Source: Anaerolineae bacterium
Lineage (GTDB): Bacteria > Chloroflexota > Anaerolineae > JAFGEY01
DNA: 13,728 bases
Reading direction: 5' to 3'
Assembly (NCBI GenBank): GCA_016931365.1
Contig: JAFGEY010000436.1
Location: forward strand, 1-13,728
Every line of letters begins with the position of its first letter. The stretch's first letter is position 1. A program made the translations under genes and the position numbers. Below the pieces are notes generated by a model. That model saw only the letters and a program-made list of their open reading frames with translations, did no database searches and was not told the DNA's origin. This document shows, in pieces, positions 6,842 to 13,436 of the stretch.

Positions 6842-8425
6842 TTAAACTATCCCATCTCTGGTCAGCACAGCTTCGGCTAATAGTGCCGTGCGATGGGCGA
6901 GTTCTGAAATTCGAGCTTGGGGAAACCGGGCGATCGCTGTAAAGAGGGTGTCTTGAAGCGGCTCGGTCCATTTGGGCGGAATGCCGGAAGCAGAGGCAAG
7001 GACGCCCATCACCGAGCCAACGTTGGCGGCATTGCTTCCGGTGTCCAAGCCACAAGCGACGGCTATACCTAGCGCCCGGTCAAAATCGCCGCCGCCGTAC
7101 AAGAGTGCCAGTACCACCCAGACCGTATTGTTGATCGCGTGGATGGGAAAATAGTCGCCATAGTTTAGAATGAGTTGTTCGTAGGCAAGCTCCCAATTCT
7201 CACTGCTTTGATAGGCAGCCAACACATCCCGCACGGCTTCGGCCAGCCGGCTGTCGCCTGGAATTTCCGACAGGCCAACGCGAACGATCTCTTCCACATC
7301 GTCGGTCACAAAAGCCCAGGCGATCATTGCCGCCATCAACATGGCACTATAGATCCCGTTCTTGGTGTGCGAGAGCGCGGCGTCCTTGTAGGCCAGTGCA
7401 GCGGCCAATTCGGGCTTGCCAGGCGCGATATACCCGTACAGGTCGGCCCGCGTCCTGGCCCCGACAAACTCGCGCGCCGGGTTGACAAAAGACGCGACTT
7501 CATCGGGATGAACATTCCAGACCAGGTTGCGATAAGCGGCCCTTTCCGTCGTGTAAGTACCAAAGTAGGGGATATGTCCCAGCCATTCGGTGGCGACGTC
7601 GGACGTTTGGAAGTCCAGTCCACAAGATTCCAGGATGTGGAGCGACAGAATTGTATAGTCAGTGTCATCATCATCCGGCGCGCCCTCGATCTCGCCCAGA
7701 AAGACGCCAGTTGTTTCAGCTTTGAATTCGAATCCGGGCGGAGGCGGTACGACACGGGGAACGTAGCCCGCAGACGGATAGCTGTTGGCCAGCTTCAGGT
7801 ATTCGATGACCTGAGCCTTCGGCCAGCCGGCCTGGAGCGGTTTCCCCAAAACGCACCCGGCAACCCGGCCAAGCCAGGCGCCATAGATGCGGTCATAGAG
7901 GTCGTTTGAAGTGATGGCGATAGACGCAGTGCGCGGTCCGTTGGGACGGGACTTTTGGATGTCGGGTAGCGCATCCGGTTCTTGATACCCAAAATCGGGG
8001 CGCGGTGGAGAGGACACAATATCGCCATACAGGCGGTAGATTTTCCGTTTGGATGGCCGGGTCAGAGATTGAAGCGTCTCCCGGCAACCGCTGACTTCAT
8101 ACCCTTCCTCATCCCTTTGTTGGATTTCGAGGCGGACGACTTCTAGGAGCTGAGGTATATCGTAAAAAACCATGGCGCCAGAGGGCGGCATATGCTTTCC
8201 TCTCGAACGCCTCAGACGTTTCCCTCCGGCCTGGGTTGCATATCTGCGTGCCAGATTCTGTGCGTATTGGTCGGGTTGGTAAGCGAGTTCTTCAACGACC
8301 TTGAGAATCTGTTCCCTGGTTGTCTGCGCAAGCCGCCCCTTGCCCGAAAGAGCCTGGGAGACGGCGGCGACCGAGACCCCAACCCGATCGGCAATATCTT
8401 GGAGAGTAACACGAGTTTTAGACAC
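6842..8425 (-). CDS. LacI-type HTH fused to ADP-ribosylglycohydrolase-like domain
   Basis: This 527-residue fusion begins with a canonical LacI DNA-binding domain (residues 1-62: 'VTLQDIADRVGVSVAAVSQAL' split over 6-26, hinge-helix region near 'YQPDQYAQNLAR' at 49-60). No periplasmic-binding-like sensor follows. Instead a linker (63-172, partly helical and charged) leads to an ADP-ribosylglycohydrolase (PF03747/COG1397) domain at about 173-527. Its signatures are YGAWLGRVAGCVLGKP (181-196), DDDDTDYT (251-258), 'SHTKNGIYSAM' (352-362), 'PIHAINNTVWV' and 'CGLDTGSNAANVGSVMG' (459-474). Relatives have DTD at the last motif where this protein has DTG, so one metal-ligand aspartate appears to be lost. 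The start is GTG 8425 with no good Shine-Dalgarno sequence. It is the first gene of the operon, so it is likely an autoregulated repressor whose ARH fold senses or processes the inducer. Confidence 0.85.
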   Translation of the reverse strand: MSKTRVTLQDIADRVGVSVAAVSQALSGKGRLAQTTREQILKVVEELAYQPDQYAQNLARRYATQAGGKRLRRSRGKHMPPSGAMVFYDIPQLLEVVRLEIQQRDEEGYEVSGCRETLQSLTRPSKRKIYRLYGDIVSSPPRPDFGYQEPDALPDIQKSRPNGPRTASIAITSNDLYDRIYGAWLGRVAGCVLGKPLQAGWPKAQVIEYLKLANSYPSAGYVPRVVPPPPGFEFKAETTGVFLGEIEGAPDDDDTDYTILSLHILESCGLDFQTSDVATEWLGHIPYFGTYTTERAAYRNLVWNVHPDEVASFVNPAREFVGARTRADLYGYIAPGKPELAAALAYKDAALSHTKNGIYSAMLMAAMIAWAFVTDDVEEIVRVGLSEIPGDSRLAEAVRDVLAAYQSSENWELAYEQLILNYGDYFPIHAINNTVWVVLALLYGGGDFDRALGIAVACGLDTGSNAANVGSVMGVLASASGIPPKWTEPLQDTLFTAIARFPQARISELAHRTALLAEAVLTRDGIV

Positions 8426-8468
8426 TAGTTTATCGCTTTATCTAGAAAAGTATTTTATCAATTAAAAA

Positions 8469-8482
8469 ATTAAGCGCTTAAT
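8469..8482. promoter_or_regulatory. LacI-family operator palindrome on the start point
   Basis: The perfect 14-bp palindrome attaagcgcttaat has the central CpG and AA.CG.TT core typical of LacI-family operators. It covers the predicted transcription start of the operon whose first gene encodes a LacI-type DNA-binding domain, so autorepression is the simplest reading. Related half sites centred 30 bp upstream (8501-8510, within the promoter spacer) and 41 bp downstream (8431-8440, in the leader) also carry AAAGCG. Confidence 0.7.
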
Positions 8483-8486
8483 CTGA

Positions 8487-8515
8487 ATTCTATATCAGAT
8501 CGGGCGCTTTGTCAA
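8487..8515 (-). promoter_or_regulatory. Sigma-70-type promoter of the sugar operon
   Basis: On the minus strand a perfect -35 TTGACA (8515-8510) is followed by a 17-bp spacer and -10 TAGAAT (8492-8487). The predicted start point is about 8480, leaving a leader of about 55 nt before the GTG of the LacI fusion. No comparable promoter is seen in the gaps between the downstream genes, so it probably drives all seven. Confidence 0.8.
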
Positions 8516-8590
8516 TAAGCAATTCTAGTTTTATTCCAACTGGAAGTTTTTGGTCGCACTTGCTGTATAGCTCTGATCTAATCTGTTGGG

Positions 8591-8606
8591 CAGAAAACGT
8601 TTGCAG
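8591..8606. promoter_or_regulatory. Candidate distal LacI/PurR-like operator
   Basis: cagaaaacgtttgcag is symmetric at 6 of 8 position pairs around a central CpG (AAACGTTT core) and looks like a PurR/GalR-type operator. It lies about 110 bp upstream of the predicted operon start point and 123 bp from the main palindrome, a distance that would permit looping. The core differs (AAACGTTT against AAGCGCTT), so a different LacI-family protein could be the binder. Confidence 0.4.
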
Positions 8607-8669
8607 TTATTTGCGGCAGATCCATCAATGAACCGCCGTGTTGGGCCATAACCGGCGAATAAGAACAAA

Positions 8670-8704
8670 CGAAGGTGATGGCTGGTTGCAGCCATCACCT
8701 TCGC
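8670..8704 (-). terminator. Intrinsic terminator of the radical SAM gene
   Basis: A perfect 15-bp stem (8670-8684 with 8689-8703) closes the 4-nt loop gttg. Reading on the minus strand, the stem is followed by the T-rich stretch tttgttctt, whereas no T tract follows on the plus strand. It lies about 42 nt beyond the stop of the leftward radical SAM gene. The region 8521-8669 holds no other clear feature apart from the distal operator candidate. Confidence 0.7.
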
Positions 8705-8745
8705 CTTACTGCGTGCCATTCACCAGCTATGCCCTGGCACTGACG

Positions 8746-9543
8746 TCAAAACAAACTCAACTGCTCCCCACGCGTCTCGCTCCGCTTGTGGGGCACATAA
8801 TGGCGCGAGGTCATACCCAGACCATAACGGACACGCAACGCCTCGAAATGCGCATACAGCCGCCTGGCATTCGGCACCGAACACCCATAACTCAAGCCAT
8901 AGCGTCGCTGATACTGCTGCTTCAGACCGGGGAACAACTCGTCCAGCTTGCGGTAGAAATACTCGCGCTGTCGCTCGCGCATCGTCAAGCCCATCCCGGG
9001 CATAATAAAGCTCACCCCGTGCTCAACGGCCAGTTCGACGATGCGGGTGATGTTTTCCTCTGTATCCTCGATCCAGGGCAGAATCGGCATCATCAATAAC
9101 CCCACCTGGATGCCTCGTTCGGCCAGCATCTTGGCTGCGCGAAAGCGGCGTGAAACCAAGGGCGCACCCGGTTCGACCTTCTTGCCCAACTCGTCGTCGG
9201 CAGTGGTGACGGTGAAGCAGACCGACGCCTGGACCTTGTTGATCTCAACCAGCGTGTCCAGATCCTTGAGGATCAGGTCACTCTTGGTGGCGATGTGCAC
9301 CGGGAACCCCGCTTCGGCGATGATCTCGAGCGCTTGCCCGGTCATATTGAGCTTGGCCTCGGAGGAGGTGTAAGGATCCTGCATCGCGCCGGTGCCCACC
9401 TTACCAATCATTCGTTTACGCGACAATTCGTTGCGCAGCAGTTCAAGCGCATTGACCTTGACCAGCAACTCGCCAAAGTCCTCGATCTGATAGCACGCGC
9501 TCCTGCTGTCGCAGTATATACAGAACTGTTGGACACAAACCAT
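8746..9543 (-). CDS. SPL-family radical SAM protein, N-terminally damaged
   Basis: This 265-residue open frame matches the COG1533/SplB-like radical SAM family along its length: 'CIYCDSRSACYQIEDF' (8-23), 'GTGAMQDPYTSSE' (50-62), 'GFPVHIATKSDLILKDL', 'FTVTTADDELGKKVEPGAPLVS', 'MMPILPWIEDTEENI'. Relatives begin about 25 residues earlier with 'WFG.[ND]YNMNLYRGC.H.CIYC', which holds the CX3CX2C cluster motif. Here the ATG is followed by VCVQQFCIYC, so the spacing is C-x4-C-x2-C and the YNMNLYRGC segment is absent. A 'WFVSN' remnant is read in another frame at about 9542-9528. Cluster binding, and so activity, is doubtful; this is probably a pseudogene or a sequencing error. The protein ends in QLSLF, a perfect match to the beta-clamp binding pentapeptide. 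A terminator follows. Confidence 0.75.
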   Translation of the reverse strand: MVCVQQFCIYCDSRSACYQIEDFGELLVKVNALELLRNELSRKRMIGKVGTGAMQDPYTSSEAKLNMTGQALEIIAEAGFPVHIATKSDLILKDLDTLVEINKVQASVCFTVTTADDELGKKVEPGAPLVSRRFRAAKMLAERGIQVGLLMMPILPWIEDTEENITRIVELAVEHGVSFIMPGMGLTMRERQREYFYRKLDELFPGLKQQYQRRYGLSYGCSVPNARRLYAHFEALRVRYGLGMTSRHYVPHKRSETRGEQLSLF

Positions 9544-9726
9544 TTCCGCGAGACTGGTGCTGCCCTGATGGGAAGCATCGGGACCCAGCTCTGTTCAGAT
9601 CGAAGATGGTGAAGACAAGATTCCTGTATTGGCCCAGCAAGTCCCACTGCCTGTACTCTTGGAGAAGGTGAGATATTTGACCGACCTTTTTGGGCACAAT
9701 CGGAAAACAAGACAGACAGCGATCTA

Positions 9727-9783
9727 GGGTAGTGGTTATATTGCCTTCAGTCACCAAGCGCGTTTTGAAACGAACCACTACCC
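9727..9783 (-). repeat. 11-bp inverted repeat around the BTAD regulator stop codon
   Basis: gggtagtggtt (9727-9737) is the exact reverse complement of aaccactaccc (9773-9783), which includes the stop codon of the large regulator gene. The 35-nt loop contains a small cgttt/aaacg hairpin. No T tract follows on the minus strand, so this may be a weak terminator or an mRNA-end structure. No other feature is visible between 9600 and 9727. Confidence 0.35.
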
Positions 9784-12700
9784 CAACTCTTCCAGCAATT
9801 CTTTCACCGTGGCCTGCAGATCGCGCGCCCGTCCGCGCGCCTGCGCCGCCGCTACCACCTCTGGCGGCAAGTTCGCCGCTGCAGCAGCGATACGTCGCCC
9901 GGCAATGTCTTCAAACCAGCGCGAGTTGGCAACAAACGGATAGCGCAGGGCCAGGGCATAGATTTCCACAGCGCGTTCTTTTTCGCCCAGTTCGGCCAGC
10001 AGCAAGGCCGCAGCAGACACAGAAAAAATCTGTGAAAAAAAGCCACGAGTCCGGTAACCGATCTGGAGCGATTCGCAGATAACTTGTTTGGCTTGTAACA
10101 TTTGTTGGACACCCAAGGCGGCATACCCTAGCAAAGGCAGCGCCCAACCCAGTTCGACCTGCACCTCGCCGATTTCTCGAAAGAGAGTCGTCGATTCCGC
10201 CAGGGCTTGATAGGCTTCCTGAAGCTGATTCTGCCCCAAAAGAGCCATGCCGGCGCAGGTGATGGCGCGGCCTACGTAAGCCCGCGCCTCTATGGATCGG
10301 GCAACCTGGTGTCCTTCTTTTGCAAAAGCGCGAGCTTGCTCGTATTGCCCCAGGTAGGTTCTGACCTGGCTGAAAAGCTCATTGGCCAGGTATATTCCGT
10401 TCCGGTCTCCCGAGTCAGTGCATAGAGCCAGACACTGTTCAGCAGGCAAACAGGCCTGGACAAATTCGCCTTTCAAGCAGAACACCAACCCCAACATCCA
10501 AAGCCCGATAGCCACGAGACCGGAATTGCCGCTTTCCTCGCCGGCCGCGATGCACTCGCGCGCCCAGTGTTCCGACTCTTCTTGTCCCATTATCCATGTG
10601 GTGGCGCTCAATGCCCAACTGGTGATCGCGATGCCTCCGGTATCTCGGATCTTTTTTCGAATCGCCAGCGCTTCTTGGGCTTTTTGCATGGCCCGATCGT
10701 ATCCGTACCTGAAATATGCGCGAAGCGCCATCAAGTGCAATGTGACGGCTTCCTCATATTGATCGCCGATCGCGCGAGATAACGCCAGGCTCTCTTCAAG
10801 CACCTCGACTTGTTTTTCATAGTCGGAGCCAGCGATCAAGAAGCTCATCGTGCGCAGGGCAAGCGCTTTTTCCCGATGAATGTCCTGGCCGGCCAGTTCT
10901 GGTCTTTCCAGCAGGCTGAGACATTGGCGCCCCAGTTGACGAAAAGTCTGGGCATCTGGTGCAAAGATGGCCTGCCAGGTTGTGAGCTTGATCAGCACGC
11001 GCAGTTCGTCAGCTAGAGACGCGGATTGAAGATGCCCTGCGGCCAGCCGAAACCCAGATTCTCCCTCTTGATATCGTACACGCCGGTCATAGTAGGCCCC
11101 CAGGCTCTCTGTTGCCAGATCGAGTTGCGCCACATATCTCTGCTCTGCTGCCCAATCCCAGGCTGTTCGCGCGTTGCCGATATCGAGGTCCATCTCTTCC
11201 AGGGCAGTTCGCTGCCGCTCACACTTGAGGTCTGCTTCCCAGTGCTTGCACAATCCGAGATAGTATGCACTGTGCCGGTCGCGCACCGTTCGCCCGCCAT
11301 CCGGCGTCTGTTCGAGCCTTTCCTGCGCATATTGGCGCATCAGTTCATGCATCTCGAACCGCCCGGCCGGGGTGCGGTGCAGCCGCGCCTTGTTGACCAG
11401 CGTCATCAGTTCGTCCAACGTGGCCCCGGTCACGACCTGCGCGGCCTGGCGGGTAAAGCCGCCGCGAAAGACGGATAGGCCACGAAACACCTCGCGGCGG
11501 CGCTCATCCACCAACGCCCACGATTGGTCGAACACGGCGCGCATGCTGCGCAAGCGGGGCGGCAGGTCGCCGGAGGTGGTGGATAGCACGTCCATCTCCT
11601 GGCCGGCCCCGGCGGCCATCTCGGCAGCAATCTCGACGGGCGAGAGGGCTTCGATCCAGCCGGCGGCCAGGATCAAGGCCAGCGGCATTCCCTCCACCAT
11701 GCGGCTAATGCGGGCGACGGCGGCAAGGTCTTCTGGCGTAGGGGTGAAATGGGGGCAGATGCGCCGCGCCGTGGCCAAAAAGAGTTGGATGGCCGGGAAC
11801 GACTCCAGAAACCGGGTTTCTTCAAGAAACCCGGTTTCCCCGTGTTCGGGCGCAAAAGCCAGGCCCTCCAGCGGCAGCACATATTCGCCCTGCGCGTTGA
11901 GCCTGACCCGCGAGGTGACCATCAGCCTGACGCCGGGCGCGTTTTTCAGAACGTCGGTCAGCATCTCTACGCCGTCCAGCAGGTGCTCGAAATTGTCCAG
12001 AATGAGGAGCACCTTTTTTTGTCGCAGGTAATCGGTCAATTGCGGCCTGGGTGGGCGGCCTGTCCCAGCAGTGAGCATCCCGCTTGAGAAAGAAAAGCCA
12101 ATGGCTTCAGCAATGGCCGGCATGATGCCCTCTGCCGACGAAACGCCCACCAACGGGACGATGTAGATGCCGTCTGGAAAGGCTGGGGAAACGGACAAAA
12201 GGCGAGTCGCCGCCTCCAGGGCCAGGTGGGTCTTGCCCATGCCGCCCAAGCCAAGGAGGGTCAGCAGGCGACAGGCCGGGTCTTGCAGCCGTTCCAGCAC
12301 TTGAGCCAGTTCGTTTTCCCGCCCAATCAAGGGAGTCAGCGAGGCCGGCAGGTTGTGAAAGGGCTTTTGCGGAGGCCCGGCTTCTTGCGGTCTCGAGGCC
12401 GCTGGAAGCCGGGTTTCTTGACCCAGCTTCCCATCGCGAATTTGCTCGTACAATTGGGTCGTTTTTTCCTGCGGCTCGACGCCCAGTTCTTCCCGCAGAG
12501 CGCGACAACAGATCTCATATTGCGCCAGGGCCGCGCTGCGCTGCCCACTCGAGGCCAGCAGGCGCATCAACTGTTGGTGTGCTTCTTCCTGCCACGGATC
12601 CAACTCCACCCATCGCCAGGCATGGCCCAACGCCCGCTCAACCTCGCCGCGTTCCTGGCAGCAGTAGATCAGCCGCTCCAGCGCCTCTTGCGCCAGACGG

Positions 12701-13224
12701 TCAAATCGTTCGCGCTGCAGCAGCAGCCACTCTTCAAAGGGTGAACTGCCGGCCAGCGAGAATCCCGCCATCAGGCTGCCCTGGTACAGCGACATGGCCC
12801 GTTCCAGGCAACAGGTTTCCGGCGTGAGGGGGTTGGCCTGATGGTTAGCCCGCTGCGCCTTGCACTCGTCCAACAAGCAGGCGAACGCAGCCACATCCAG
12901 ATCATAGCTGCTTTGCGGGTTCCATTGCAGGTCAGGGCGGGTGACAAGGATGAACGGGATGGACGTTTCACGATCCTGGAGGGTTTGCCGCAGGTTGGAG
13001 AGGGCCTGGCTGAGGCTCTGCCGCGCCGACGGCTCCGGGGAGTCGGGCCACAGCAGCCCGGCCAGCGACTCGCGGCGGTGCGGCTGTCCCTGTCCATTTG
13101 CGCCGGACTCGACGGCCAGGAAGACCAGCAGGGCGCGCGCTTTGTCCGACTCGAACCCGGTCACTGGCTGGCCGCCCAGAGTGACGTGGAAAGAGCCGAA
13201 GAGCGAAATAGATAGATGAGGCAT
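9778..13224 (-). CDS. BTAD/NB-ARC/TPR transcriptional regulator, AfsR/SARP-like
   Basis: This 1148-residue cytoplasmic regulator starts with an OmpR-type winged-helix domain (about 1-100, 'LSISLFGSFHVTLGGQPV', 'FESDKARALLVFLAVE'), then a bacterial transcriptional activation domain (about 105-265, ending 'ALREELGVEPQEKTTQLYEQI'). After a linker comes an NB-ARC/STAND ATPase (about 296-590): Walker A GLGGMGKT at 325-332, Walker B VLLILD at 405-410, TSR at 437-439, and GMPLA at 512-516. The remainder is alpha-helical TPR-like repeats to the C-terminus. The layout matches AfsR-type activators that oligomerise when a signal binds and contact direct repeats near -35. Palindromic repeat insertions enlarge two linkers (around 266-290 and 463-473). 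The start is ATG 13224, with GGCGGTGA as a weak ribosome-binding site. It is divergent from a small-protein operon that it may control. Confidence 0.92.
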   Translation of the reverse strand: MPHLSISLFGSFHVTLGGQPVTGFESDKARALLVFLAVESGANGQGQPHRRESLAGLLWPDSPEPSARQSLSQALSNLRQTLQDRETSIPFILVTRPDLQWNPQSSYDLDVAAFACLLDECKAQRANHQANPLTPETCCLERAMSLYQGSLMAGFSLAGSSPFEEWLLLQRERFDRLAQEALERLIYCCQERGEVERALGHAWRWVELDPWQEEAHQQLMRLLASSGQRSAALAQYEICCRALREELGVEPQEKTTQLYEQIRDGKLGQETRLPAASRPQEAGPPQKPFHNLPASLTPLIGRENELAQVLERLQDPACRLLTLLGLGGMGKTHLALEAATRLLSVSPAFPDGIYIVPLVGVSSAEGIMPAIAEAIGFSFSSGMLTAGTGRPPRPQLTDYLRQKKVLLILDNFEHLLDGVEMLTDVLKNAPGVRLMVTSRVRLNAQGEYVLPLEGLAFAPEHGETGFLEETRFLESFPAIQLFLATARRICPHFTPTPEDLAAVARISRMVEGMPLALILAAGWIEALSPVEIAAEMAAGAGQEMDVLSTTSGDLPPRLRSMRAVFDQSWALVDERRREVFRGLSVFRGGFTRQAAQVVTGATLDELMTLVNKARLHRTPAGRFEMHELMRQYAQERLEQTPDGGRTVRDRHSAYYLGLCKHWEADLKCERQRTALEEMDLDIGNARTAWDWAAEQRYVAQLDLATESLGAYYDRRVRYQEGESGFRLAAGHLQSASLADELRVLIKLTTWQAIFAPDAQTFRQLGRQCLSLLERPELAGQDIHREKALALRTMSFLIAGSDYEKQVEVLEESLALSRAIGDQYEEAVTLHLMALRAYFRYGYDRAMQKAQEALAIRKKIRDTGGIAITSWALSATTWIMGQEESEHWARECIAAGEESGNSGLVAIGLWMLGLVFCLKGEFVQACLPAEQCLALCTDSGDRNGIYLANELFSQVRTYLGQYEQARAFAKEGHQVARSIEARAYVGRAITCAGMALLGQNQLQEAYQALAESTTLFREIGEVQVELGWALPLLGYAALGVQQMLQAKQVICESLQIGYRTRGFFSQIFSVSAAALLLAELGEKERAVEIYALALRYPFVANSRWFEDIAGRRIAAAAANLPPEVVAAAQARGRARDLQATVKELLEELG
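11808..11838. repeat. Intragenic GAAACCGGGTTTCTT palindrome
   Basis: Two perfect 15-bp arms (gaaaccgggtttctt 11808-11822 and its reverse complement 11824-11838) flank a single base. It is in frame in the regulator gene and encodes residues 463-473 (ETGFLEETRFL), right after the NB-ARC TSR region. Similar degenerate copies lie at 12374-12387 and 12405-12420. This looks like a mobile or expanding short palindromic repeat that settled in a tolerant loop. Confidence 0.7.
12374..12420. repeat. Two degenerate copies of the same palindrome half
   Basis: ggcccggcttcttg (12374-12387) and gaagccgggtttcttg (12405-12420) differ from the 11808 repeat half by only a few bases. They encode residues 269-284 in the linker between BTAD and NB-ARC, where extra residues should cost little. 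They are probably older, decayed copies. Confidence 0.5.
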
Positions 13225-13311
13225 AGTTCATCACCGCCTGTGCATGCGGCATAGCGCAGCGCACGCGAGTTGAGGGCGATGAGGCAGCATATCGAGCGGA
13301 TACAATACTTG

Positions 13312-13340
13312 ATTATACCGCAACTGGCAACGATTTTCAA
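13312..13340 (-). promoter_or_regulatory. Promoter of the BTAD regulator gene
   Basis: On the minus strand -35 TTGAAA (13340-13335), a 17-bp spacer and a perfect -10 TATAAT (13317-13312) predict a start near 13305, leaving a leader of about 80 nt. The -35 sits 5 bp from the heptamer repeats, so the regulator could act on its own promoter. Confidence 0.7.
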
Positions 13341-13344
13341 TCGC

Positions 13345-13384
13345 TCTTGAGAATTTCTTGATGATTTCTTGAGAATTTCCTGAG
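13345..13384 (+). promoter_or_regulatory. Four 11-bp-spaced heptamers, SARP-type operator
   Basis: TCTTGAG (13345), TCTTGAT (13356), TCTTGAG (13367) and TCCTGAG (13378) recur at exactly 11-bp steps, separated by A/T-rich tetramers. SARP regulators are known to bind heptameric direct repeats spaced by one helical turn, with the last copy close to the -10 box. Here the last copy ends 10 bp before TATCAT. The array lies between the BTAD regulator gene and the divergent small-protein gene. Confidence 0.7.
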
Positions 13385-13394
13385 ATTCGTATGC

Positions 13395-13400
13395 TATCAT
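13395..13400 (+). promoter_or_regulatory. Candidate -10 box of the divergent small-protein operon
   Basis: TATCAT (5 of 6 to consensus) lies 10 bp after the last heptamer, and TATGCT at 13390 is a weaker alternative. No correctly spaced -35 is present: the nearest, TTGAGA at 13369, would give a 20-bp or 15-bp spacer. This fits an activator-dependent promoter in which the repeats replace the -35. Confidence 0.5.
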
Positions 13401-13436
13401 GGGATCATGATCGGAATAGATGGGTGAGGAACAACC

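Noticed and set aside
6789..7055. 89-codon N-terminal extension of the solute-binding protein
   Set aside because: It would place the Tat/lipobox signal internally; ATG 6788 with GAGGGAG is preferred.
7175..7909. 244-codon open frame on the plus strand
   Set aside because: It lies antisense to the ARH domain of the LacI fusion. GC-rich codon use on the other strand explains the open frame.
8670..8704. Long perfect hairpin as a mobile element end or attachment site
   Set aside because: A T-rich tail on the minus strand and the position just after a leftward gene fit an intrinsic terminator, and no transposase or duplicated target is visible.
13345..13384. Possible mini CRISPR array
   Set aside because: The repeats are only 7 bp with 4-bp spacers, far too short. 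The period of one helical turn fits protein binding instead.
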